DNA from: Bacillus sp. ISL-18
GTDB taxonomy: Bacteria; Bacillota; Bacilli; Bacillales; Cytobacillaceae
Direction of reading: 5' to 3'
NCBI RefSeq assembly: GCF_018613415.1
Contig: NZ_JAGGQG010000002.1
Location: forward strand, 496,001 to 560,000
DNA length: 64,000 nt
Of this stretch, positions 50,674-60,495 are shown piece after piece. Within the stretch, counting starts at the first letter, position 1, and each line of letters starts with the position of its first letter. The notes beneath the pieces were generated by a model. It saw nothing but the letters and a program-made list of their open reading frames with translations, searched no databases and was not told where the DNA came from. A program made the translations under genes and the position numbers.

Positions 50674-50789
50674 GTAGTTTGTTTATAGAAATGATTACCA
50701 AAGACAACGTAAATCTCTTTCCTTAAACATAAAAAAGCTCGTCTTTGTTTGTTCCTTGTCACATATATTGATGATAAGGGGGAGATGAG

Positions 50790-51839
50790 GTGAAGAAGAG
50801 TTGGACTCAAGCTTTTCAAATTGCTGCAGTTTATGTGGGAACTGTAGTAGGGGCCGGATTTGCGACAGGAAAAGAAATTGTTGAGTTTTTTTCTCGATTT
50901 GGTTTCTTCGGTTTACTCAGTATAATCATAAGCGGATATCTTTTCATTGCTTTGGGTTCGAAGCTTATGAGGATGGCCGCCTATATAGATGCAAAATCCT
51001 ATCAAGAGTTCAATGCGTATTTATTTGGAAAATGGCCAAGCCGAATTATCAATGTTTTTATGCTCTTTATGTTACTTGGTGTTAGTGCTGTGATGCTTTC
51101 AGGAGCAGGAGCAGTATTTGAAGAACAATTGGGTCTATCAAAGAACGTCGGTGTGTTTCTGACCATTATTCTTTCAATACTAGTGATGTTAGTAGGTACA
51201 AAAGGGCTATTTGCGGTGAATACGTTTGTAGTTCCCTTAATGATTAGTTTTAGTTTAATCCTGATGGTATTTTCAATACAGTTACCGAATTTTATCGATC
51301 AATTATTATTTATCCCTCATGCTGACGATGGCTGGAAAAGTGTAGTAGCGCCTTTTTCTTATGTTGCATTGAATCTTGGGCTTGCTCAGGCCGTTCTAGT
51401 ACCAATTGCAACGGAGGTCAAAGATGATTGGACGATTAAATGGGGGGGGATTCTCGGAGGTGCTGCGTTAACATTAATCTTATGTGCGAGTCATTTTACC
51501 TTAATCATGCTGCCTGATCTTGACATGTACAATATTCCAATGGCGATTGTCATGAAAAATTTGGCACCATTCCTTTATTGGATTTATGTTCTTGTGATTT
51601 ATGGGGAAATTTTCACATCAGTAATTGGAAATGTCTTTGGGCTTGATCGTCAATTGAAGCAATATTTATCCATTCCTACTATTGTTTCCGTTGCGGCGAT
51701 TTTTTTAGTTTCCTATCTGATAAGTCTTGTGAACTATGGTACGTTACTATCCTATTTATATCCGTTGTTTGGCTATATCTGCATGACCTTTTTTATATTA
51801 CTGTGGATGAAGCCTTTTCACATGGATAAAAAAAAATAA
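50790..51839 (+). CDS. ykvI: YkvI-type membrane protein
   Basis: A 349-residue integral membrane protein with about ten hydrophobic segments, close in pattern to B. subtilis YkvI (a member of the APC-like fold). The opening AAVYVGTVVGAGFATGKEIVEFF is family-typical, with a Gly-rich discontinuous first helix suggesting a transporter. Substrate unknown. Start GTG with a GGGGGAGATGAG stretch upstream. It is divergent from clpE, matching the B. subtilis clpE-ykvI neighbourhood. Confidence 0.8.
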   Translation: MKKSWTQAFQIAAVYVGTVVGAGFATGKEIVEFFSRFGFFGLLSIIISGYLFIALGSKLMRMAAYIDAKSYQEFNAYLFGKWPSRIINVFMLFMLLGVSAVMLSGAGAVFEEQLGLSKNVGVFLTIILSILVMLVGTKGLFAVNTFVVPLMISFSLILMVFSIQLPNFIDQLLFIPHADDGWKSVVAPFSYVALNLGLAQAVLVPIATEVKDDWTIKWGGILGGAALTLILCASHFTLIMLPDLDMYNIPMAIVMKNLAPFLYWIYVLVIYGEIFTSVIGNVFGLDRQLKQYLSIPTIVSVAAIFLVSYLISLVNYGTLLSYLYPLFGYICMTFFILLWMKPFHMDKKK

Positions 51840-51865
51840 ACAGCTGTAACGGACAGCTGTTCTTA
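51839..51865. terminator. Hairpin between ykvI and the CPBP protease gene
   Basis: Perfect 9-bp stem AACAGCTGT / ACAGCTGTT with a 5-base loop between converging genes; the T-run is short. Confidence 0.6.
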
Positions 51866-52474
51866 TGTTAATGGCATAATCATAAAAATCATCATATCAA
51901 AAATGAGATGTGAGACAATGACAAGCGGCATGCTTCTTTTCCAATAATATAGTCCTCCCCAGGCAGCTCCCGACAGAAAGGCTGCAAAAACCAATAAGAA
52001 AGAACCTGAATACATATGAACGGATGCGTAAAGAGCAGCACCAAGTAAAATGCTCCAAATAGGTTTGAAATACTTTAACAGACTTTTTTGAATAAATCCG
52101 CGCCAGAAAAGTTCTTCTCCTGGTGCAGCAACCAATATAAGGGCAATATACTGCCAAAAAGCGTTCGGGGCATACCAACGGTACAATCTCTTAATAGATT
52201 TTTCAAAAGGAAGATCCATTATTTGGATAGATTTAAATCCAAACCAAAAAATAAAATATAATAAGAAACCTGATAAAGCTCCGAAAAATATATATTTGGC
52301 AAATGATGCCTCATCATCCACTTCTCCTTGGAACATGGCATAGGCTATGAGAATAAGGATTGATCCTGTGAAAATATACCAAAATATTGTTTTATCATGG
52401 AATGAAAAATAAATAAGTGCATGTGCGATGATGAAACCAAAAATAAGTCGTATATCTAGGAAGCGTTTTTCCAT
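51863..52474 (-). CDS. CPBP-family intramembrane protease
   Basis: A 203-residue membrane protein with the CAAX-type/CPBP (Abi) motifs: GEELFWRGFIQ (E-E-x3-R), ALYASVHMYSGSFLLV (F-x3-H-type) and VIVSHLIFDMMIF (H-x3-D). Six hydrophobic segments are likely. The family includes Abi proteins for bacteriocin immunity as well as housekeeping proteases. No bacteriocin genes are near. The start has AGGAGC upstream. Confidence 0.8.
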   Translation of the reverse strand: MEKRFLDIRLIFGFIIAHALIYFSFHDKTIFWYIFTGSILILIAYAMFQGEVDDEASFAKYIFFGALSGFLLYFIFWFGFKSIQIMDLPFEKSIKRLYRWYAPNAFWQYIALILVAAPGEELFWRGFIQKSLLKYFKPIWSILLGAALYASVHMYSGSFLLVFAAFLSGAAWGGLYYWKRSMPLVIVSHLIFDMMIFMIMPLT

Positions 52475-52621
52475 CCTAACTAGCTCCTTTTTTTACAATC
52501 AATAAAATTCATTTTAACAAAGATGTTTTTTAAAAGGAAATGATTTCTTTAAACATTTTATCTAATTTTGCTGATAAGAACGTATCCCCAGGTAAAAATA
52601 ATGAGGAAAGGAGTGAGTTAG

Positions 52622-52741
52622 TTGAGTAAATCTAAAAGCCAACAAGAACGGGAATGGACAGTTCGGAAACAGGATCAGAATCCCCATGGTAAAGTGAAGT
52701 CTTTAAAGCAGATTTCTAAAGAAACGGATCAGGGAAGATAA
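52622..52741 (+). CDS. Charged microprotein (39 aa), DUF6254-like
   Basis: A 39-residue basic peptide (SKSKSQQEREWTVRKQDQNP, then HGKVKSLKQISKETDQGR) starting at TTG, with AAAGGAG eight bases upstream. The composition and the NPHGKVKSL core agree with a small Bacillus family I recall as DUF6254; its function is unknown. There is no membrane segment. Confidence 0.55.
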   Translation: MSKSKSQQEREWTVRKQDQNPHGKVKSLKQISKETDQGR

Positions 52742-52768
52742 ATAAAAAATCTCGCCATTTGGCGAGAT
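52742..52768 (-). terminator. Terminator downstream of ykvS
   Basis: On the minus strand the 8-bp stem ATCTCGCC / GGCGAGAT is followed by six T. A second 13-bp inverted repeat (52784-52816) lies between it and the ykvS stop. Confidence 0.7.
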
Positions 52769-52783
52769 ATCTGATGTCTCACA

Positions 52784-52816
52784 GTAGAAATGGCAGTAAA
52801 TCGCTGCCATTTCTAC
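52784..52816. repeat. Perfect 13-bp inverted repeat downstream of ykvS
   Basis: GTAGAAATGGCAG / CTGCCATTTCTAC with a 7-base loop and no T-run on either side. It may be an RNA-stabilising hairpin or part of the terminator array. Confidence 0.5.
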
Positions 52817-52827
52817 CAATCTATTAC

Positions 52828-53016
52828 TTAATAAGCGCTTTCTTTTATCACTTTATAGTTTTTATGATTTACCACTGTACGCTGATCCAATTCGAGGTCA
52901 CGATAATTATCCATAAGTGTTAGGTCGACTATAACAGAGTTTTCATTTACCTTTTCAACTATCCCTTTCAGGCCACCGCGAAATTCAATGATATTTCCTA
53001 CTTCTGCTTTTTTCAT
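52828..53016 (-). CDS. ykvS: YkvS-family protein (DUF2187)
   Basis: A 62-residue protein with a KOW/SH3-like strand pattern (VGNIIEFRGGLKGIVEKVNENSVIVDLTLM) and the ending RTVVNHKNYKVI, nearly that of B. subtilis YkvS. Its function is unknown; the fold suggests nucleic-acid or protein binding. GAGAGAGAC precedes the ATG. It belongs to the same ykv neighbourhood as in B. subtilis. Confidence 0.85.
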   Translation of the reverse strand: MKKAEVGNIIEFRGGLKGIVEKVNENSVIVDLTLMDNYRDLELDQRTVVNHKNYKVIKESAY

Positions 53017-53165
53017 TAGTCTCTCTCCTTTGCTCTTAAAAACTATTAATGAATGTTTATATAACAGTTTGCACTAACTTTTTCATTTCGTAAAGGCTTT
53101 TATTTGTAAATTATGTTAATTATTTTGAATTAATATAGTTTATGAAGTTTCGGTAAAAAAAGAAT

Positions 53166-53179
53166 CGGAAACGCTTACA
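53166..53179 (+). promoter_or_regulatory. cre-like site upstream of the 64-aa gene and glp scar
   Basis: CGGAAACGCTTACA matches the CcpA consensus TGWAANCGNTNWCA at 12 of 14 positions. It may be a relic of glycerol-operon control. Confidence 0.35.
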
Positions 53180-53240
53180 AAATCTGGGTGGAGAATAAGT
53201 ATTATTTCCATTAAAATATAGGGTGAAGGTGGTGCTTATA

Positions 53241-53435
53241 ATGAAGGAAGATTTAGTAAAAGAAATATTAGATAAACTTATGACTGGGGAACTTTCTGAG
53301 TATTATGTGAGCAATCAAGAGTTTATGGATTTTAGAAAGGTATTAGTGGGCAGGAAGGATTTTAAACATTTCCGTGGAATCGGGCAGCGTGGTGGAGATG
53401 TCCTTTATCAATATCTTAAAGAACCAAGAAGTTAG
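53241..53435 (+). CDS. Unknown small protein (64 aa)
   Basis: A 64-residue soluble protein I cannot name (KEDLVKEILDKLMTGELSEY, then VSNQEFMDFRKVLVGRKDFK and FRGIGQRGGDVLYQYL). The layout is two helices, a strand and a loop, probably DNA- or protein-binding in size. An in-frame ATG at 53223 precedes AAGGTGGTG, so the ATG at 53241 is chosen. It lies just before the glp scar and survived intact. Confidence 0.5.
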   Translation: MKEDLVKEILDKLMTGELSEYYVSNQEFMDFRKVLVGRKDFKHFRGIGQRGGDVLYQYLKEPRS

Positions 53436-53456
53436 TGAGCCCTGAAGAAAGCTTTA

Positions 53457-54914
<1,458 letters not shown>

Positions 54915-54936
54915 AAATATATAAGTATACTTTTCC

Positions 54937-54965
54937 AGCTGTCTGTGCTTTTGACAGCTTTCTTC
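54937..54965 (+). terminator. Terminator after the glpD remnant
   Basis: 7-bp stem AGCTGTC / GACAGCT with a 9-base loop and a T-rich tail, probably the relic operon terminator. Confidence 0.65.
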
Positions 54966-55208
54966 ATTTTCACCAATAAAATCTTTAAAAGAATGCGGAG
55001 GTTTTTGGCAGATTATAAATGTTTTTGACAGATTTGTGAACATTTCAAAAAACTAAACATAAGTATTGTCTGAAAAAGGAGAAAATGTTATTCTAGCATG
55101 TATGAAATATTCGCTTATCTAAAATAAAAATACTGTATGATTGTTTTTATATTTGGAAAAATAAAGCGAAATGAACTAAATTTACTTACTAGTCGTTTAG
55201 CTTCTTAG

Positions 55209-55237
55209 TTGACTAAATGATTAGAAATGTTTATTTT
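55209..55237 (+). promoter_or_regulatory. SigA promoter of ptsH-ptsI
   Basis: TTGACT (55209-55214), 17-bp spacer, TATTTT (55232-55237), 50 bp before the ptsH start. Confidence 0.6.
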
Positions 55238-55286
55238 AGTTAAGGCAAGTTTTATTCTTACTATTTATAAAGGAGTTTGATTGAGC

Positions 55287-55553
55287 ATGGCAGAAAAACA
55301 ATTTAAAGTAGTTGCAGAAACAGGGATTCACGCAAGACCAGCGACTTTATTAGTACAAACAGCTAGCAGATTTGATTCTGAAATCACTTTAGAATATAAA
55401 GGGAAAACCGTTAATCTAAAATCTATTATGGGTGTTATGTCTCTAGGTGTAGGCCAAGGCGCAGACATTAAAATTGCAGCAGAAGGCAACGATGCTAACG
55501 ATGCATTACAAGCACTTGAAGATACAATGAAAAAAGAAGGATTGGCTGAATAA
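55287..55553 (+). CDS. ptsH: Phosphocarrier protein HPr
   Basis: An 88-residue HPr, shuttling phosphate from enzyme I to sugar permeases. It has the active His15 in [10 protein letters not shown] and the regulatory Ser46 in [10 protein letters not shown], the target of HPr kinase that makes the CcpA co-repressor. AAAGGAG lies 11 bases before the ATG; a TTG six bases earlier is less likely. The stop overlaps the ptsI start. Confidence 0.97.
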   Translation: MAEKQFKVVAETGIHARPATLLVQTASRFDSEITLEYKGKTVNLKSIMGVMSLGVGQGADIKIAAEGNDANDALQALEDTMKKEGLAE

Positions 55554-57265
55554 TGACTTTTTTAAAGGGTATTGCTGCTTCAAACGGTATTGCAATCGCG
55601 AAGGCATACCGTCTTGTTGAACCGGATTTATCGTTTGAAAAAAAATCAGTTGAGGATGTAACAGCTGAAATAGAACGATTCCGAAAAGCGATGGAAATTT
55701 CAAAATCTGAACTTGAAGCAATTCGTGATAAGGCTCGAGTAGACCTTGGCGCCGACAAAGCAGCGATTTTTGAAGCGCATCTTCTGGTTCTAAGCGATCC
55801 GGAACTAAATGCACCGATTGAAGACAAAATTCAATCTGATCAAGTAAATGCGGAATCTGCTTTAAAAGAAACAGCAGATATGTTCGTTATGATGTTTGAA
55901 CAAATGGATAACGAATATATGAAAGAGCGGGCAGCTGATATTCGTGATGTAACCAAGCGTGTACTTGCGCATTTGTTAGGCGTTCAGCTTGTTAATCCAA
56001 GCATGATTGCCGAAGAGGTTATTATTATTGCAGAGGATTTAACTCCTTCTGACACAGCCCAATTAAATCGTAATTTTGTAAAAGGATTTACAACAAATAT
56101 CGGCGGACGTACATCACATTCAGCTATTATGGCACGTTCACTTGAAATTCCAGCTGTTGTCGGTACAAAAACAGCGACAGAGGAAATTAACAATGGCGAT
56201 CTTGTGATTGTTGATGGACTTACAGGGGAAGTACATATTAATCCAACCCCTGAACTTGTAGATCAATATCGTAAAACTCATGAAGAATATGAACTACAAA
56301 AAGCGGAATGGGCTAAGCTTGTCAATGAGCCAACTATCTCTGCCGATGGCCATCACGTTGAATTGGCGGCTAATATTGGTACACCTAACGATTTGAAGGG
56401 TGTTATTTCTAATGGCGGCGAGGCTGTTGGTTTATATCGAACAGAATTCCTTTATATGGGCCGTGACCAGCTTCCAACTGAGGAAGAACAGTTCGAATCT
56501 TATAAAGCTGTCCTAGAAGGTATGGCAGGCAAGCCTGTCGTTGTTCGGACATTGGACATTGGCGGGGACAAAGAACTGCCATATTTAGACTTACCAAAAG
56601 AGATGAATCCATTCTTGGGCTTCCGGGCGATTCGTCTATGTTTGGAAGAGCAAGATATTTTCCGGACACAGCTTCGTGCACTTTTACGAGCTAGCAGCTA
56701 TGGGAATTTAAAAATTATGTTCCCAATGATTGCTACTTTAGACGAGTTCCGCTCTGCAAAGGCCATTCTTGAAGAGGAAAAAGCTAAGCTTCTATCAGAA
56801 GGTCAAACAGTAGCTGAAAAAATTGAGCTTGGAATCATGGTAGAAATTCCTTCTACTGCTGTTCTAGCTGATCAATTCGCTAAAGAAGTAGATTTCTTTA
56901 GTATTGGTACCAATGATTTGATTCAGTACACGATGGCTGCAGACCGTATGAATCAGCGTGTGTCCTACCTTTACCAGCCATACAGTCCATCCATCTTAAG
57001 ACTAGTCAAGATGGTGATTGATGCTTCACATGCTGAAGGAAAATGGACAGGCATGTGCGGTGAAATGGCTGGAGATGAAACGGCCATTCCAGTCCTTCTT
57101 GGTTTAGGGCTTGATGAGTTCTCTATGAGTGCAACTTCTATTTTGAAGGCTCGTTCTCTTATTAGGAACTTGAAGAAATCCGATATGGAAAAATTGGCTC
57201 AAGAAGTATTAAACATGCAAACCACGAGCCAAGTTATCGAAGCTGTTAATAATGCAACAAAGTAA
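55553..57265 (+). CDS. ptsI: PTS enzyme I (PEP-protein phosphotransferase)
   Basis: A 570-residue enzyme I that starts the phosphotransferase cascade from PEP. The phospho-His is in [17 protein letters not shown] near residue 190; the PEP-binding TIM barrel shows [22 protein letters not shown] and [16 protein letters not shown]. Translation is coupled to ptsH (TAATG). B. subtilis has ptsG upstream of ptsH; here the operon is ptsHI alone. Confidence 0.97.
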   Translation: MTFLKGIAASNGIAIAKAYRLVEPDLSFEKKSVEDVTAEIERFRKAMEISKSELEAIRDKARVDLGADKAAIFEAHLLVLSDPELNAPIEDKIQSDQVNAESALKETADMFVMMFEQMDNEYMKERAADIRDVTKRVLAHLLGVQLVNPSMIAEEVIIIAEDLTPSDTAQLNRNFVKGFTTNIGGRTSHSAIMARSLEIPAVVGTKTATEEINNGDLVIVDGLTGEVHINPTPELVDQYRKTHEEYELQKAEWAKLVNEPTISADGHHVELAANIGTPNDLKGVISNGGEAVGLYRTEFLYMGRDQLPTEEEQFESYKAVLEGMAGKPVVVRTLDIGGDKELPYLDLPKEMNPFLGFRAIRLCLEEQDIFRTQLRALLRASSYGNLKIMFPMIATLDEFRSAKAILEEEKAKLLSEGQTVAEKIELGIMVEIPSTAVLADQFAKEVDFFSIGTNDLIQYTMAADRMNQRVSYLYQPYSPSILRLVKMVIDASHAEGKWTGMCGEMAGDETAIPVLLGLGLDEFSMSATSILKARSLIRNLKKSDMEKLAQEVLNMQTTSQVIEAVNNATK

Positions 57266-57275
57266 ATAATGATAG

Positions 57276-57310
57276 AAAAAAGACCAACTACATGCAGTTG
57301 GTCTTTTTTT
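57276..57310 (+). terminator. Terminator after ptsI
   Basis: 11-bp stem AAGACCAACT / AGTTGGTCTT with a 6-base loop, then seven T. Confidence 0.9.
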
Positions 57311-57512
57311 GATATAAACATTTTGAATTATTTAAAATTAGTAAATATTATATTTTTATAATGGGAAAAATAAGGTATTATAAAGGGTATTAGGACCTTT
57401 AATTTCTATTTTTTTATCTGTTTTGTAGGTATAAAGAAGTAAAAATGTTTGATAAGTAAATGGGCCTAAAAGTACATATGATAATGATATGAGTTGATGG
57501 AGGTGAATGGGA

Positions 57513-57656
57513 ATGGAACAAAAACCGGTACACTATGATGGAAGTTCACAACTTAGCCAAGCAGCGGAGGCATTGGTTAATGAACCCTTTCAAATGACTG
57601 ATGAAATGAGACTTAACATTGGTCGTAACCCTTTCTCTTTGGATACACTCGAATAA
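57513..57656 (+). CDS. Unknown microprotein (47 aa)
   Basis: A 47-residue soluble acidic peptide (EQKPVHYDGSSQLSQAAEAL, then VNEPFQMTDEMRLNIGRNPF and SLDTLE). GGAGGTG lies seven bases before the ATG at 57513, while an in-frame ATG two codons earlier is too close to it. The N-terminal half probably forms one helix. No family is known to me. It forms a single-gene unit between ptsI and the azoreductase. Confidence 0.5.
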   Translation: MEQKPVHYDGSSQLSQAAEALVNEPFQMTDEMRLNIGRNPFSLDTLE

Positions 57657-57768
57657 TGTATGGTTAAAAAGGAATTTGCCGGATTTGGTAAATTCCTTTT
57701 TTGATTATAATCAGCCTTTTTGATTCATACTAAAATGACTTAAAAATTAACATGAAAGGTGAATGAAA

Positions 57769-58404
57769 ATGGCTAAAGTATTGTATATTACAGCTCACCC
57801 GCATGATGAAACACAGTCCTATAGTATGGCAGTAGGTAAGGCATTTATCAATGAATATAAACAAGTGAATCAGAATGATGAAATAATCCACATAGATCTT
57901 TATAAGGAAAATATCCCACATATTGATGCTGATGTCTTCAGTGGCTGGGGCAAACTTCGTTCAGGGCAGGGATTTGATCAACTTTCTGCTGATGAAAAAG
58001 CAAAAGTGGGAAGATTAAATGAACTAAGTGATCAGTTTGTATCAGCTGATAAATATGTATTTGTTACTCCGCTTTGGAATTTCTCTTTTCCGCCTATTAT
58101 GAAAGCTTACCTTGATTCTGTTGCAGTAGCAGGAAAAACTTTTAAATATACTGAAAATGGACCAATTGGACTCTTACCGGATAAAAAGGCATTACACATC
58201 CAAGCACGTGGCGGTTTTTATTCTGAGGGACCTGCTGCACAACTTGAAATGGGTCATCGCTACATCAGTGTTATGATGAGTTTCTTTGGTGTACCAAGTC
58301 TTGAAGGGTTATTCGTTGAGGGGCATAATGCCATGCCGGAAAAGGCGCAGGAAATAAAAGAGAATGCCATTAACCGAGCAAAGGATTTAGCACACACATT
58401 TTAA
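57769..58404 (+). CDS. FMN-dependent NADH-azoreductase (AzoR-type)
   Basis: A 211-residue flavodoxin-fold enzyme that reduces quinones and azo compounds with NADH. It begins [18 protein letters not shown], with [18 protein letters not shown] (the P-x-W-N flavin loop) and [17 protein letters not shown]. It is close to AzoR2 of B. subtilis, induced by electrophiles under MhqR. The ATG at 57763 is too near AAAGGTGA; ATG 57769 is preferred. A hairpin terminator follows. Confidence 0.88.
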   Translation: MAKVLYITAHPHDETQSYSMAVGKAFINEYKQVNQNDEIIHIDLYKENIPHIDADVFSGWGKLRSGQGFDQLSADEKAKVGRLNELSDQFVSADKYVFVTPLWNFSFPPIMKAYLDSVAVAGKTFKYTENGPIGLLPDKKALHIQARGGFYSEGPAAQLEMGHRYISVMMSFFGVPSLEGLFVEGHNAMPEKAQEIKENAINRAKDLAHTF

Positions 58405-58416
58405 TCTGGATATGAA

Positions 58417-58445
58417 AATGAGACAGAAAACTGTCTCATTTTTCT
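58417..58445 (+). terminator. Terminator after the azoreductase gene
   Basis: Stem AATGAGACAG / CTGTCTCATT with a 4-base loop and T's. Confidence 0.85.
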
Positions 58446-58522
58446 ATTGTTTTTCCAAGGGTTTCCTCCTAAAATCTTGTATAATAAAAATAGATCTATT
58501 TAAAAGGAGGGATGGAAGTCTT

Positions 58523-58591
58523 ATGGAATCCCATTCATATAAGACAGGAAATGCCTATCTTGTATTCGGTGGTATGGTAAACGGAAGTTAA
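58523..58591 (+). CDS. Possible 22-aa peptide or gene relic
   Basis: A 22-codon frame (ESHSYKTGNAYLVFGGMVNG) after AAAGGAGG at 11 bases. It looks like the N-terminal piece of a longer gene that was lost, or a leader peptide. There is no further support. Confidence 0.2.
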   Translation: MESHSYKTGNAYLVFGGMVNGS

Positions 58592-58678
58592 GTAGATATA
58601 TTTTTCCACGAAACGACCTTCTAAATGTTTATTACCAATGTATTATGGCTAGGGTAAGAATAAAAGGGAGTGTTATGG

Positions 58679-59152
58679 ATGAACAAGAAAATCCGACTAA
58701 TAGGTACCTTTATCATAGGAGTCGTTTGTATTGGATATTTAAGTGGCTGCGGCTTACTTTATTCAAATGAATTGATTGTCAACCGCTATGCAGACGCCCT
58801 GCTTACAAAAAATAATGAACTTCAATTTCGATTCCGGATTAATAATGAAATATTAGATGGGCACCAATTATATAAGGTGAAGGTAACCATTCATGATGAT
58901 AAACTAGCACGTGCTATTGGTAAAAGAGAGATTATTTATGGTGAAGAGCAAGTTCAAAACGGGGATTATTTAGAAACAAAAGGGCTTAGTGAGAAGTACA
59001 TATTTATGGACCCGCTTCCGTTAAAAGAGGATCTAAATATACAGGAACTTCGCAATTTGATTGAGCAGGATCAGGCTGTTTCAATTGAAGTATTTAATGA
59101 TAAAGAAGTGTTGGGGCGTGCTTATTTAACAAATTTTTCTTCGGAGTTATAA
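58679..59152 (+). CDS. Putative lipoprotein, unknown
   Basis: A 157-residue exported lipoprotein. The signal (NKKIRLIGTFIIGVVCIGYL) ends at the lipobox LSGC with Cys near residue 24. The mature part is a beta-rich domain with no known family (ELQFRFRINNEILDGHQLYK ... SEKYIFMDPLPLKED). The GTG at 58670 lies next to GGGAG; ATG 58679 is the better start. Its terminator is shared with nothing else. Confidence 0.65.
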   Translation: MNKKIRLIGTFIIGVVCIGYLSGCGLLYSNELIVNRYADALLTKNNELQFRFRINNEILDGHQLYKVKVTIHDDKLARAIGKREIIYGEEQVQNGDYLETKGLSEKYIFMDPLPLKEDLNIQELRNLIEQDQAVSIEVFNDKEVLGRAYLTNFSSEL

Positions 59153-59216
59153 ACATGTTTAAGAACTATTTATATGGGACAATCTTAGTATGTGCATAAA
59201 TTTGGAGATGGAGCAC

Positions 59217-59250
59217 TAAGACCGGACGTTTAACGTACCGGTCTTATTTA
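59217..59250 (+). terminator. Terminator after the lipoprotein gene
   Basis: 9-bp stem TAAGACCGG / CCGGTCTTA with an inner ACGT pair, then a T-rich stretch. Confidence 0.75.
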
Positions 59251-59310
59251 TGCTAATTTTGCGGAGAAATGGTAAAATGGAGAGAATTAGTTAAGGGAGG
59301 ATGAGTTGAT

Positions 59311-60192
59311 TTGTTAGTACCGGAAAATACAGTAATCGGTTTTATTGGAACAGGTGTAATGGGGAAAAGTATGGCAGGGCATTTATTAAAAGCTGGATAT
59401 CCGTTAGTCGTCTATTCTAGAACAAAGGGAAAGGCTAATGAACTATTAGAAAACGGTGCCGAGTGGGCAGAAACCCCAAAAGCGGTCGCAGAAAAGGCCA
59501 ATGTTATTTTTACCATCGTTGGTTACCCAACAGATGTCGAGGACATTTACTTAGGTGAAAACGGGTTAATTCCAAATGGTAAAGCCGGTAGTTATTATAT
59601 CGATATGACTACATCATCCCCGTCACTAGCAGGGACTATTTTTGAAGCGGCCAAAACAAAAGGAATTCAGACCATTGATGCTCCGGTTTCTGGCGGAGAT
59701 GTGGGTGCTCGAGAGGCAACGCTCTCAATTATGGTCGGAGGTGAAGAGGAAGCTTTTGAAGCCGTTAAACCTTTATTTGAGCTTATTGGCAATAATATTG
59801 TTTATCAAGGGAAGGCCGGAGCTGGCCAGCATACCAAAATGTCTAACCAAATTGCCATAGCATCAAACATGATTGGGGTTTGTGAAGCCATCATTTATGC
59901 AGAGAAAGCGGGATTAGATCCTGAAACTGTATTAAAAAGTATTTCCACTGGAGCTGCAGGAAGCTGGTCTCTAAGCAACCTTGCTCCGAGAATGTTAAAG
60001 GGTAATTTTGAACCTGGATTTTACATAAAACATTTCATTAAAGATATGAAAATTGCTTTAGCGGAAGCTGAGAGAATGGATATGCAAGTTCCTGGTTTGT
60101 CTTTGGCGAGATCATTGTATGAGCAATTAGCAGAAATGGGTGAAGAGGATAGCGGTACACAAGCACTATATAAATATTGGAAAAACGAATAG
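59311..60192 (+). CDS. ykwC: NAD(P)-dependent beta-hydroxyacid dehydrogenase, YkwC-like
   Basis: A 293-residue 3-hydroxyisobutyrate dehydrogenase-family enzyme. NAD(P) motif GFIGTGVMGKSMAGHLLKAG, substrate-binding APVSGGDVGAREATLSIM, and catalytic Lys in GAGQHTKMSNQIAIA. The TTG start has GGGAGG ten bases upstream; the nearest ATG is out of frame. Placement before patA matches ykwC in B. subtilis. The substrate is not known. Confidence 0.85.
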   Translation: MLVPENTVIGFIGTGVMGKSMAGHLLKAGYPLVVYSRTKGKANELLENGAEWAETPKAVAEKANVIFTIVGYPTDVEDIYLGENGLIPNGKAGSYYIDMTTSSPSLAGTIFEAAKTKGIQTIDAPVSGGDVGAREATLSIMVGGEEEAFEAVKPLFELIGNNIVYQGKAGAGQHTKMSNQIAIASNMIGVCEAIIYAEKAGLDPETVLKSISTGAAGSWSLSNLAPRMLKGNFEPGFYIKHFIKDMKIALAEAERMDMQVPGLSLARSLYEQLAEMGEEDSGTQALYKYWKNE

Positions 60193-60265
60193 TTTGCGGC
60201 CATTTTTTGGCTCGAATAAATTAAACCTGACTTCAAGAAACTAATTCTTGATAGGAGGGATTATG

Positions 60266-60445
60266 ATGGCTAAACGGACCAAAAAGAATGATCCGCAGCA
60301 AAAAAATAAAAAAGGCTTTGACTCGGCAGTATTAAATGAAGAATTCGCCCATGAAATGGGTTCTGCTGCTACTAATAAAATCCACAAAGATAAAGCGAAG
60401 AAAGAAAAAGCCTCTAAAAATAACGGTAAATATAAAGGACAGTAA
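60266..60445 (+). CDS. Basic hydrophilic microprotein (59 aa)
   Basis: A 59-residue Lys-rich protein (AKRTKKNDPQQKNKKGFDSA ... KAKKEKASKNNGKYKGQ) with a central acidic patch VLNEEFAHEMGSAAT. Start at ATG 60266, seven bases after GGAGG; ATG 60263 is also possible. The composition resembles minor spore proteins, but no motif is diagnostic. Confidence 0.6.
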   Translation: MAKRTKKNDPQQKNKKGFDSAVLNEEFAHEMGSAATNKIHKDKAKKEKASKNNGKYKGQ

Positions 60446-60456
60446 TCAAACAAGTA

Positions 60457-60486
60457 AAACCCTCACAAGTCTTGTGAGGGTTTTAT
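60457..60486. terminator. Bidirectional terminator between the microprotein gene and patA
   Basis: 13-bp stem AAACCCTCACAAG / CTTGTGAGGGTTT with almost no loop, then T's. Confidence 0.85.
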
Positions 60487-60495
60487 ACAGTAACC

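Larger units (their letters stand above)
54915..55286 (+). other. Intergenic region between the glp scar and ptsH
   Basis: A 372-bp AT-rich gap with a terminator hairpin (54937-54965) and the ptsH promoter (55209-55237). No ptsG or antiterminator binding site is seen. Confidence 0.6.

Noticed and set aside
50573-50707. 45-codon N-terminal extension of clpE
   Set aside because: Contains the clpE promoter and CtsR boxes; the zinc finger should start at the ATG at 50572.
51863-52474. CPBP protease as a bacteriocin-immunity (Abi) system
   Set aside because: No bacteriocin precursor, exporter or regulator genes lie nearby; a housekeeping membrane protease is more likely.
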